The notes under the pieces were generated by a model, which saw nothing but the letters and a program-made list of their open reading frames with translations, did no database searches and was not told the origin of the DNA. From the NCBI GenBank assembly GCA_900756495.1, contig CAAEKI010000268.1, positions 1 through 6,187 of the forward strand: a DNA stretch of 6,187 nt, in the 5' to 3' direction. Each line of letters begins with the position of its first letter. Position 1 is the first letter of the stretch. Of this stretch, positions 1 to 6,060 are shown one piece after another. The position numbers and the translations under genes were made by a program. Origin of the DNA: an uncultured Oscillospiraceae bacterium. GTDB taxonomy: Bacteria > Bacillota > Clostridia > Oscillospirales > Oscillospiraceae.

Positions 1-1251
1 CCCTTCCGACGTATCCGCTCCCACCTGGATGGCCTGCGTCTTCTCCGTGCAAGACGTCACCGTCACCACATTCTCTCCCGCCTGGTACCCCCAGTCGCTG
101 CTCAGCGGCTCCCAGCCCACACTGGCCCCGTATGCCTCGTTCTCCGCCAGCACCATACGGAAGCTGTCCCCAAAGCAGCTCTTGTCCGCCTCGTGGGGCA
201 GAAACCGCGCCACATTCCGCAGATACATCCGCCAAAACCGCCCGATGCTCGTATTCGCCTGGAACCCGGGCCGCAGCACCCCCTGTGTGCAGTTGAACCC
301 CAGTTCCTGGATGATGCGGCCGTTGACGATGATCAGCTCCTCCATCCCGGGAGAGTGCCCCAGATGCTCATGCTGGAACTCAGGCTCCAGCATCGCCTCC
401 ACAATTGCCATCAGGACAGGCATATACTCCGGCCGGCACCCGCTCATCACGCCGTTCACCGCCACATTCCAGATCGTCGCCTTCCGGTGGTCCGGGTGTA
501 CAATCCCCAGCACCTCCCCCGCCTCACGGTCCGTGAACCGCAGAAACTCCTCCACCTTTTCCTCCGTCGGCGGCACCACCGGCAGCCCATCGCTCCACTG
601 TTGCCGGTAGAAGTACCGGTTCACCTCCTCGAACGTCCCGGTGAACACCACCTCCCGCTGCTCTGGCTCCCGCTCCGCTTCACTCTCCGCTGGCTGCTCT
701 GTCAGCCCGCGGATGACCTCCTCCAGCATCGGCCCCGCCGCGTTCCGGTACACCTGCTCGTCCGGCGTCAGCAGCGTATGGCCCGGATGTACTGCAAACG
801 GCAGGTTCGGCATCCCAAGGCCCCGGGCCGTCGCCTGTCCCTGCGTCAGAAAGGTCTCTGTCACAATTGTCACCGTGGGGATCCCAAGCTTTTCCACCAG
901 GATACTCGTGCGCACGTCCGCCGCTGCCCCGCTGGCTCCCCCGCCCACCCCCGTGATGGCCCCATCCACCCCAAGGGCCTTCAGCTTTTCAGGCAGCGCC
1001 GCCAGCACCTCCCGCTCGTTCGCTCCGTGGATCTCTCCAAACTCCCGCCAGCTGATAAACTTCACGCCAGGATACCGCTTCGGCAGTTCCGCTTCGAACG
1101 CCTCAAACATGATATCTCCCTTGAACGTCCACGACCACAGCTCCGCTATGACCTTCCCTTCCAGTCCCTCCAGCCGCTTTGCCGCCGCCGCCTCCTTTAC
1201 CTCACGCTGCCCACTCGGCCATACTACGGAATAAACATTTGAGGCTTCCAT
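1..1251 (-). CDS. UGSC-like domain fused to its partner domain; C-terminus cut by the window edge
   Basis: This minus-strand frame stays open for 417 codons from ATG at 1251 to the left edge, so the C-terminus is missing. A Shine-Dalgarno AAGGTGG (1259-1265) lies 7 bases before the ATG. Residues about 33-160 resemble the UGSC-like domain: GVGGGASGAAADV (101-113) is followed by EKLGIPTV (120-127) and TETF (131-134). This family is named for a selenocysteine/Cys-Gly-Ser-Cys motif and has no firmly assigned function; a redox role is usually suggested. Here the motif positions 105-108 read GASG, so both thiol/selenol residues are absent. A Glu-rich linker (about 184-202) leads to a second domain with DGLPVVPPT (221-229), AVNGVMSGC (264-272), RPGFQANTSIGR (327-338) and AENE (369-372). 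I recognise that pattern from proteins commonly encoded beside UGSC proteins. Cysteines 272, 321, 359 and 401 remain. Arginine codons are strikingly uniform: 18 of 24 are CGG. Family assignment is from memory of conserved motifs; biochemical role unknown. Confidence 0.75.
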   Translation of the reverse strand, partial: MEASNVYSVVWPSGQREVKEAAAAKRLEGLEGKVIAELWSWTFKGDIMFEAFEAELPKRYPGVKFISWREFGEIHGANEREVLAALPEKLKALGVDGAITGVGGGASGAAADVRTSILVEKLGIPTVTIVTETFLTQGQATARGLGMPNLPFAVHPGHTLLTPDEQVYRNAAGPMLEEVIRGLTEQPAESEAEREPEQREVVFTGTFEEVNRYFYRQQWSDGLPVVPPTEEKVEEFLRFTDREAGEVLGIVHPDHRKATIWNVAVNGVMSGCRPEYMPVLMAIVEAMLEPEFQHEHLGHSPGMEELIIVNGRIIQELGFNCTQGVLRPGFQANTSIGRFWRMYLRNVARFLPHEADKSCFGDSFRMVLAENEAYGASVGWEPLSSDWGYQAGENVVTVTSCTEKTQAIQVGADTSEG

Positions 1252-1278
1252 ATGTCATCCACCTTTTTTCATGTTATG

Positions 1279-1332
1279 TTGACAGATATGCAAAATTTAT
1301 TTAGTTTATATTGACAAATTTAGCATTTATTT
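1279..1332 (+). repeat. Imperfect tandem repeat with two TTGACA boxes
   Basis: Two copies of an AT-rich unit of about 22-24 bases share three blocks in the same order: TTGACA (1279-1284 and 1311-1316), GCA (1290-1292 and 1323-1325), and TTTATTT (1296-1302 and 1326-1332). The period is 30-32 bases, about three helical turns. The second copy forms the -35 part of a plus-strand promoter; the first lies just upstream of it. The stretch sits between divergent genes in an island much more AT-rich than its surroundings. It could be a duplicated promoter or a pair of operator sites; AT-rich sequence by chance is a real alternative. Confidence 0.4.
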
Positions 1333-1340
1333 GTTATTAT
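1311..1340 (+). promoter_or_regulatory. Candidate sigma-A promoter for the membrane protein gene
   Basis: A perfect -35 box TTGACA (1311-1316) is followed by an 18-base spacer and a -10 box TATTAT (1335-1340, five of six consensus bases). It points toward the gene at 1559 and would give a leader of roughly 210 bases. The boxes are good, but the long leader leaves open whether this or a nearer promoter is the main one. No comparably clear minus-strand promoter for the gene ending at 1251 was found in the same island. Confidence 0.5.
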
Positions 1341-1431
1341 CTATTTAAGTTTACTGGCCATAGCTTTACTTGCCCGTTATTTTCTCTATTGCCAGCTTTC
1401 AACAAATCCATAAGCTATCATCTCCCGGACA

Positions 1432-1453
1432 GCACCGCAGGCAGTGCCGGTGC
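1432..1453 (+). other. Small leader stem-loop
   Basis: GCACCG (1432-1437) pairs with CGGTGC (1448-1453) around a 10-base loop, in the leader downstream of the 1311-1340 promoter. There is no U-tract after it, so it does not look like a terminator. It matches no riboswitch or T-box pattern that I recognise. It may be incidental. Confidence 0.2.
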
Positions 1454-1479
1454 ATCAGTCCGTCGGTCTTATATTCGAA

Positions 1480-1508
1480 TGGATATCCACCCGGTTCCAT
1501 GGTAAAAT
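1480..1508 (+). promoter_or_regulatory. Candidate proximal promoter for the membrane protein gene
   Basis: TGGATA (1480-1485, four of six -35 consensus bases) and TAAAAT (1503-1508, five of six -10 consensus bases) are separated by exactly 17 bases. This would start transcription near 1515 and give a short leader of about 45 bases before the start at 1559. The weak -35 makes it less sure than the distal promoter, but its position is more usual. Confidence 0.35.
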
Positions 1509-1520
1509 GAAATCGACCGG

Positions 1521-1539
1521 AGCGGGGCTTAACCCCGTT
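1521..1539 (+). other. Stem-loop just upstream of the ribosome binding site
   Basis: AGCGGGG (1521-1527) pairs with CCCCGTT (1533-1539), including one G-U pair, around the 5-base loop CTTAA. It ends about 9 bases before the GGAGG ribosome binding site (1548-1552) of the following gene. It could stabilise the 5' end or influence initiation; no alternative pairing that would hide the ribosome binding site is obvious. Confidence 0.3.
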
Positions 1540-1558
1540 CGCCAGAGGGAGGAATATG

Positions 1559-2071
1559 ATGTTGGATCGGATGCGTCGCTTTGCGGAGGCTCAGGACGAG
1601 CGGTCCCGCAAAAATCACGCGCGAAAACTGGACAACCTGCGGCGCAGTCTGAAAGCGCCGTTTCTGGTCGGCTACAGCAGATTTTTTTACTTCCTGACGA
1701 TTGGCGGCACCGCCGGGATTTTCCTGGCCGAAACCGCCTCTTGGCTGAAGTACGGCATTTACAGCGCCGGCAAATACTTGCAGAATGCCAGCTTTTCTAT
1801 GTTCCTTTTCTGGCTGATATTTGGAGGCACCGCTTTCCTGCTCAGTCTGGCCCGTTTTTTTCAGCTGCAAAAGAGCGGACCGCAAGAGGCTGAAGAGGAT
1901 GAGGAGGACGAGGAGACACCCGACCCCGAGAAAGCGGCGGCAGGCCTTGCCGGCAACAGCGGCCCCAGGCGCAGGCCTGAGACCCTGGAGATGTATCTGC
2001 GCCGGTTCCGTGTCTGCCTGATCGGCGCCATCCTTCTTTTCCTTTTCTGTCTGATTATGCGGCTACTCTGA
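1559..2071 (+). CDS. Unrecognised three-helix membrane protein, 170 residues
   Basis: I do not recognise a family. The protein opens with a very basic, probably cytoplasmic segment (residues 1-33, rich in Arg and Lys). Two hydrophobic helices follow at about 37-60 and 79-101. A soluble linker (about 104-148) contains an acidic run of Glu and Asp at 110-119 and then RRRP (137-140). A third helix lies at about 151-168, ending MRLL. The first two helices both contain the tetrapeptide GGTA (49-52 and 89-92), hinting at a duplicated hairpin. There is no signal peptide cleavage site or catalytic motif. ATG codons stand at 1556 and 1559; I chose 1559 because GGAGG (1548-1552) is then 6 bases away rather than 3. 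It stands alone on its strand between a divergent gene and a convergent operon and stops at TGA. The ORF is credible from its ribosome binding site, promoter candidates and membrane pattern; function unknown. Confidence 0.8.
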   Translation: MLDRMRRFAEAQDERSRKNHARKLDNLRRSLKAPFLVGYSRFFYFLTIGGTAGIFLAETASWLKYGIYSAGKYLQNASFSMFLFWLIFGGTAFLLSLARFFQLQKSGPQEAEEDEEDEETPDPEKAAAGLAGNSGPRRRPETLEMYLRRFRVCLIGAILLFLFCLIMRLL

Positions 2072-2121
2072 AGAATACCAACTCCTATAGGCGCGCAGCA
2101 TTGGCGGACTCTTTTACCAAA

Positions 2122-2157
2122 ACGGCTCCGGCGGAATACCCCTTCCGCCGGAGCCGT
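2122..2157. terminator. Bidirectional terminator hairpin between convergent genes
   Basis: A perfect 15-bp stem pairs 2122-2136 with 2143-2157 around the 6-base loop TACCCC. It begins 7 bases beyond the dppF stop and 50 bases beyond the stop of the plus-strand gene. Read on the minus strand the stem ends in a short T run (TTTTGG), so it best serves the dpp operon. Read on the plus strand it is followed by CTTA, a poorer tract. The stem strength and convergent setting support shared use; the short U-tracts are the weak point. Confidence 0.75.
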
Positions 2158-2164
2158 CTTACGT

Positions 2165-3136
2165 TCAGACTGACTGGCGCTTTGCGGCCTCTTCCTGCCG
2201 CATCCAACAGGTGACCTGATGATCGGGAGAAATATCCCGGAAGATCTGAGGCTCAGCACATCTCTCTGTGGCATAGGGACAGCGGGACATAAAGCGGCAG
2301 CCTGGTTTGGGATCGATAGGGCTGTTTAACTCTCCCTCCATTTTGACCCTTTGGCGGGGAGCGTGAATATCAGCCACTGGAATGGCTGAGAGCAGCGCCT
2401 CGGTATAGGGGTGTGTCGGGTTTGCAAAAAGTTCGTCGGAGGGTGCCAACTCCACCATTTGGCCCAGGTACATGACCAGAATATTGTTGGAGATGTATTT
2501 CACCACGGAAAGGTCATGCGTGATAAAAATATAGCTCAGCTGACGCTCCTCCTGAAGATCCAGCAGAAGATTCAGAATCTGTGCCTGGATGGACACGTCC
2601 AGGGCGGAGACCGGTTCGTCACAGACAATAAACTTGGGATCCAACGCCAGCGCCCGGGCAATCCCGATTCTCTGCCGGCGGCCGCCGTCCAGCTCATGGG
2701 GATAGGAGTTGGTAAACCGCTGGGCCAGGCCTACTGTGTCCATGAGCTTCACTGTCTTGTTCAGCATATCGGCTTTGGACATGCCGCCTTTGATGACCAT
2801 AGGCTCCATAATCGTCTCACTGACGCTCATACGGGGATTCAGCGAGGAAAACGGGTCCTGAAAGATAATCTGCATGTTTTCCCGCAGATAGGTCATTGTC
2901 TGTCGATCCGGGTCAGAAATATCCCTTCCGTCAAAGATGATTTTGCCTGACGTGGGTTCAATCAAATGCAGGATGGTACGGCCAAGCGTAGATTTTCCGC
3001 AGCCAGATTCCCCTACAACGCCCAGTGTCTGTCCCTTTTCAATCTGGAAGGAGACGCCGTCCACAGCGTGAAGCTGGCTCTTTCCGCCGACTCTGAAATA
3101 TTTCTTCAGATCTTGTACTTCCAGAATGGTACTCAC
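2165..3136 (-). CDS. dppF: DppF/OppF-type peptide ABC transporter ATP-binding protein
   Basis: One of the two cytoplasmic ATPases powering import through DppB/DppC. From GTG at 3136 the protein is 323 residues, normal for the family. Visible parts are Walker A GESGCGKS (42-49), Q-loop Gln93, the signature LDGGRRQR (149-156), Walker B with Asp173 and Glu174, H-loop His207, and a C-terminal oligopeptide-transporter domain (about 230-310). That domain contains a cysteine cluster C280-x5-C286-x6-C293 with C310 further on, a pattern linked in some relatives to an iron-sulfur cluster. The signature differs from the usual LSGGQRQR at two positions. The open frame extends upstream to 3220, but GTG 3136 is preferred: AGGAGG (3144-3149) lies 7 bases away, the start overlaps the dppD stop as GTGA, and the protein then begins STILEVQDL as relatives do. 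Last gene of the operon. Substrate specificity cannot be read from it. Confidence 0.95.
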   Translation of the reverse strand: MSTILEVQDLKKYFRVGGKSQLHAVDGVSFQIEKGQTLGVVGESGCGKSTLGRTILHLIEPTSGKIIFDGRDISDPDRQTMTYLRENMQIIFQDPFSSLNPRMSVSETIMEPMVIKGGMSKADMLNKTVKLMDTVGLAQRFTNSYPHELDGGRRQRIGIARALALDPKFIVCDEPVSALDVSIQAQILNLLLDLQEERQLSYIFITHDLSVVKYISNNILVMYLGQMVELAPSDELFANPTHPYTEALLSAIPVADIHAPRQRVKMEGELNSPIDPKPGCRFMSRCPYATERCAEPQIFRDISPDHQVTCWMRQEEAAKRQSV

Positions 3137-4131
3137 GTGGTCTCCTCCTTTCGGGCCCGGACACAGCGCACGGTATGTCCAGGCGAGACCTCTGTCATCC
3201 CCGGAACAGCTTTCCGGCATTCGTCAGAGGCATAAGGGCAGCGCTCTGCAAACTTGCAGCAATCGGGCAGATTGGCAGGATCGGGCATCATTCCTTTGAT
3301 GGGACTGAGCCGTTTCGCCGTCGTCTGCAGCGTAGGAATCGAGCCGAACAGCCCCTCCGTATAGGGGTGCTGGCGGTGGTCAAAGATATCTTCTGCCGAA
3401 CCGTATTCCACAATCTCCCCGGCATAGATGATGGCTACTTTTTCGCACATTTCAGCAACAATCCCCAGGTCATGGGTAATCAGAATGACCGATGTATTGA
3501 GGGTTTTCTGCAGCTCCCGCATCATCTCCAGCACTTGCGCCTGAATGGTCACATCCAGGGCGGTTGTCGGTTCGTCAGCCAGCAGGAGTTCAGGCTTGCA
3601 GGCCAGCGCCATGGCGATGACAACACGCTGCTTCATGCCGCCCGAAAACTCCAGCGGGTAGTTCCCAAAGCGCTGCCCGGGGATTCCCACCATCTCCAGC
3701 ATTTTAATGGCCTGCTTGTCTGCCTCCGCCCTGGTAATGTTGTTATGCAGACGGATGGCCTCAGAGATCTGACTGCCTACCGTCATGATGGGATTCAGGG
3801 CCGTCATCGGGTCCTGGAAAATCATACTGATCTTGTTGCCCCGGATGGTGCGCATCTTCTTCTCGGGCAGGCTCAAATTATCCTCACCGTCAAACCAGAT
3901 TTCGCCTCCCATCACCTTTGCCGGGGGATCGGGCAGAATCCGCAGAATGCTCCGCGCGATGCTGGTCTTGCCGGCACCGGTCTCTCCTACCAGTCCCAGG
4001 GTCTCCCCCTTGTTCAGCGTCAAGCTCACGCCGTTGACCGCATGAATTACCGCATCATCGGTGTGGTATTCCACAACGAGATCCCGGATGTCTAGAAAGG
4101 CCTTGTCGTCCTTCTGGGCTATATGCTCCAT
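3133..4131 (-). CDS. dppD: DppD/OppD-type peptide ABC transporter ATP-binding protein
   Basis: Second ATPase of the importer, expected to pair with DppF beneath the DppB/DppC channel. With ATG 4131 it has 332 residues. Walker A is GETGAGKT (49-56), Q-loop Gln106, the canonical signature FSGGMKQR (162-169), Walker B with Asp186 and Glu187, and H-loop His220. The insertion PDPPAKVMGGEIWFDG near 67-82 and the C-terminal QHPYTEGL stretch are typical of DppD/OppD. A cysteine cluster C292-x5-C298-x6-C305 with C323 near the end matches the iron-sulfur pattern reported for some OppD/DppD proteins. The frame could begin at GTG 4140, but AGGAGG (4140-4145) overlaps that codon and sits 8 bases before ATG 4131, so 4131 is chosen. 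It starts 13 bases after the dppC stop, and its TGA overlaps the dppF GTG by 4 bases, suggesting coupled translation. Confidence 0.95.
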   Translation of the reverse strand: MEHIAQKDDKAFLDIRDLVVEYHTDDAVIHAVNGVSLTLNKGETLGLVGETGAGKTSIARSILRILPDPPAKVMGGEIWFDGEDNLSLPEKKMRTIRGNKISMIFQDPMTALNPIMTVGSQISEAIRLHNNITRAEADKQAIKMLEMVGIPGQRFGNYPLEFSGGMKQRVVIAMALACKPELLLADEPTTALDVTIQAQVLEMMRELQKTLNTSVILITHDLGIVAEMCEKVAIIYAGEIVEYGSAEDIFDHRQHPYTEGLFGSIPTLQTTAKRLSPIKGMMPDPANLPDCCKFAERCPYASDECRKAVPGMTEVSPGHTVRCVRARKEETT

Positions 4132-4144
4132 TCGTGACACCTCC

Positions 4145-5047
4145 TCAGTTCTTCAGACGCGGGTCCAGCGCGTCTCGCAGGCCGTCACCGAACAGGTTGA
4201 ACGCCAGGACGGTTATCATCAGGGCAATGCCGGGGTACATAATCAGCATGGGATTTGTCCGAATGTAATTGCGGGCCTCGGAGATCATCGCTCCCCATTC
4301 AGCCAGCGGGGCCTGTGCGCCCAGGCCAATGAAGCTGAGGGTGGCGCCATACAGAATGGCGCTGCCGATTTTCATGGTAATCTGTACAATGACGGGCGAG
4401 ATGGCGTTCGGGATGATATGTTTCAGGATGATGCGGGAGTCTCTTGCGTTGATGGAACGGGCCGCTTCGATGTATTCACTGCCGCGAATCTGCAGAATGC
4501 TGCCGCGAATCAGGCGGGCGAATAGTGGCGCTGATGTGACGCCGACGGCGATGATGGCATTGGGAATGCCCGCCCCCAATGTGGCCGCCAGTACGATACT
4601 GAACAGCAGGTTGGGTATGGACTGGAAAATATCCAAGAAGCGCATGAAGATGGTGTCGATCCATCCCCCGTAGTAGCCGCACAGAGCGCCCAGCACCAAG
4701 CCCAATACAGTGGCGATGGCAGTGGCGCCCACACCCATCAACAGGCTGTACCGCGCCCCGTAGATCACCCGGCTCAGGGTGTCTCGCCCCAGCTTGTCGC
4801 AGCCCAGCAGGTGCTCGGCAGACGGGCCGGCAAAGGATGCCGAGAAATCGGACTCGTCAAAGCCGTAGGGTGCCAGATAGCCTGCGAAAATGGCCACCAG
4901 AATCAGCAGGATAATGACCACCATGCCCACCATGGCGAATTTGTTTTTCTTGAGCTGGCGCCATACCTCAGAGAGGCGGGATTTCTTTTTGCCTATTCCT
5001 TTGGTATCCACGGTCTTGATATCCGCAGTCTTCATATCCGGGCTCAT
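4145..5047 (-). CDS. dppC: DppC/OppC-type peptide ABC transporter permease
   Basis: Inner-membrane permease forming half of the translocation channel with DppB. It has 300 residues, normal for DppC. An N-terminal cytoplasmic tail (1-37) is followed by the first membrane helix (about 38-58), matching the OppC N-terminal domain. Then comes the extracellular motif GCDKLGRD (82-89), a variant of the common GTDxLGRD with Thr changed to Cys. The binding-protein-dependent transport domain contains about five further helices. Its cytoplasmic EAA loop (about 194-214, EAARSINARD...HIIPN) is the docking site for an ATPase subunit. The protein ends in the usual DGLRDALDPRLKN. ATG 5047 overlaps the dppB TGA as ATGA, with AGGAGG (5058-5063) 10 bases upstream inside the dppB coding sequence. 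The N-terminal tail carries a short tandem pentapeptide repeat, described separately. Confidence 0.96.
   Translation of the reverse strand: MSPDMKTADIKTVDTKGIGKKKSRLSEVWRQLKKNKFAMVGMVVIILLILVAIFAGYLAPYGFDESDFSASFAGPSAEHLLGCDKLGRDTLSRVIYGARYSLLMGVGATAIATVLGLVLGALCGYYGGWIDTIFMRFLDIFQSIPNLLFSIVLAATLGAGIPNAIIAVGVTSAPLFARLIRGSILQIRGSEYIEAARSINARDSRIILKHIIPNAISPVIVQITMKIGSAILYGATLSFIGLGAQAPLAEWGAMISEARNYIRTNPMLIMYPGIALMITVLAFNLFGDGLRDALDPRLKN
4994..5038 (-). repeat. 15-base tandem repeat in the DppC N-terminal tail
   Basis: Three consecutive 15-base units encode DMKTA, DIKTV and DTKGI (residues 4-18 of DppC). The first two units differ at only a few bases; the third is degenerate. It lies in the cytoplasmic tail before the first membrane helix, where length changes would be tolerated, and probably arose by slippage. 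Confidence 0.5.
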
Positions 5048-6060
5048 GCAGCCACCGCCTCCTTCCTGGCCTTGGCCTTTTTGCCGCCGCCTTTTCCCTT
5101 TTTGATCATCTGTACCCGCATCCGGGGATCCACCACAGTATAGATGATATCAACGACCATCATAACGACGCAGAACACCGCTGAGATAAATAGAACGGTG
5201 CCCTGGACCACAGGGTAATCACGGCCGTTTAGCGCGGTAATCATATACTTGGCTAGGCCCGGGATAGAGAAGATGGTCTCAGCTACCAGCGTACCGCCCA
5301 AGTGATTGGCCACGTTGGTACCAACAATGGTGATAATGGGGATCAGGGCATTGCGGAGCGCGTGGGCATAGATGACCTTCTGTTCCGTCTGTCCCTTGGC
5401 GCGGGCTGTCGTGACATAATCGGCCCGGATTTGCTCCAACATGCTGGAGCGGGTCTGACGCGTAATGGTTGCCAGGGATGTGATGGCTACCGAAACACTG
5501 GGCAGAATATACCCCTGCCAAGTCTCTACGCCTGTAGTTGGAAGCCATCCCAACTGGACGCCGAAAAATCGTACCAATAACAGTGCAAACCAGAAGTTTG
5601 GCATACTCACAAAGATCAGAGAGATAAATACGGCAATGTTATCAGTCAGCGTATACTGGTGCGTGGCCGCAATCACTCCAATGGGCAGACCTGCCACAAG
5701 GGCAATGACAACGCTGATAAAAGTAATCTTTAAGGTATAAGGGAATTTCTGCATAACCTCAGCAGTTACCGAGGTCTTGTTCAAATAGCTGGTGCCCAAG
5801 TCTCCCTGCAGCACACCGCCCAGATAGCGGAAATAGCGCACAATAAGCGGGTCATCCAGCCCCAGATCCTCGTGGACCTGCGCAATGTTTTCCTCGGTCC
5901 ACTGATCGCTGGGCAAGATGCTCAGAGCCGGATCTCCCGGCGTTATCTCCAGCAGAACAAAGATAATCAGCAGGACGCACAGAAGAACGGGGATCATCCA
6001 AAGCACCCGCTTGACAATAAATTTGCCCAAGTTCTCAATCGCTCCTTTCAGAAGGGGCAC
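5044..6060 (-). CDS. dppB: DppB/OppB-type peptide ABC transporter permease
   Basis: First gene of the operon, encoding the other channel subunit in the cytoplasmic membrane. From GTG 6060 it is 338 residues. A first membrane helix at about 19-38 precedes the extracellular family motif ITPGDPA (39-45), then LGLDDPLIVRYFRYL (66-80) and GDLGTSY (86-92). Further helices follow at about 110-132, 142-168, 184-200, 237-260 and 286-310. The EAA-type loop is DYVTTARAKG...HALRNALIP (214-241), which should contact an ATPase subunit. After DPRMR (311-315) there is an unusual tail of about 20 residues rich in Lys, Gly and Ala; its last codons also contain the dppC ribosome binding site. The start is uncertain. 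GTG 6060 has GGGGAG 12 bases upstream. TTG 6030 has AAGGAG (6042-6047) 11 bases upstream and would give an N-terminus (MGKFIVKR) closer to the family norm. An in-frame TGA at 6079-6081 rules out a start further upstream. Confidence 0.95.
   Translation of the reverse strand: MPLLKGAIENLGKFIVKRVLWMIPVLLCVLLIIFVLLEITPGDPALSILPSDQWTEENIAQVHEDLGLDDPLIVRYFRYLGGVLQGDLGTSYLNKTSVTAEVMQKFPYTLKITFISVVIALVAGLPIGVIAATHQYTLTDNIAVFISLIFVSMPNFWFALLLVRFFGVQLGWLPTTGVETWQGYILPSVSVAITSLATITRQTRSSMLEQIRADYVTTARAKGQTEQKVIYAHALRNALIPIITIVGTNVANHLGGTLVAETIFSIPGLAKYMITALNGRDYPVVQGTVLFISAVFCVVMMVVDIIYTVVDPRMRVQMIKKGKGGGKKAKARKEAVAA

Noticed and set aside
937..939. In-frame selenocysteine codon in the UGSC-like gene
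   Set aside because: The codon at the expected selenocysteine position is GGA, not TGA, and no in-frame TGA occurs across the 417 codons, so there is no need to call a selenoprotein or a SECIS element.
193..1242. Long plus-strand open frame of 349 codons, and two shorter plus-strand frames at 29-610 and 641-1234
   Set aside because: They are antisense shadows of the minus-strand UGSC-like gene. Their translations are rich in Pro, Arg, His and Ser with no recognisable motif, while the opposite strand gives clear conserved motifs and a proper ribosome binding site.
1311..1505. 64-codon plus-strand frame starting with TTG
   Set aside because: The TTG start is itself the -35 box of a promoter, has no ribosome binding site, and gives a low-complexity peptide without motifs.
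1341..1555. Riboswitch or T-box leader upstream of the membrane protein gene
   Set aside because: No T-box consensus, no known aptamer signature and no terminator hairpin with a U-tract were seen; only small isolated stem-loops.
3137..3220. Longer dppF beginning at 3220
   Set aside because: It would overlap dppD by about 88 bases and add an N-terminus unlike the family; GTG 3136 has AGGAGG at 7 bases and the GTGA overlap.
3175..4095. 306-codon plus-strand frame opposite dppD, and the similar frame at 2411-2950 opposite dppF
   Set aside because: Both lie antisense to strongly conserved ATPase genes and show no family motifs.
4132..4140. GTG 4140 as the dppD start
   Set aside because: The AGGAGG ribosome binding site overlaps this codon, leaving no spacing; ATG 4131 is at the ideal 8 bases.
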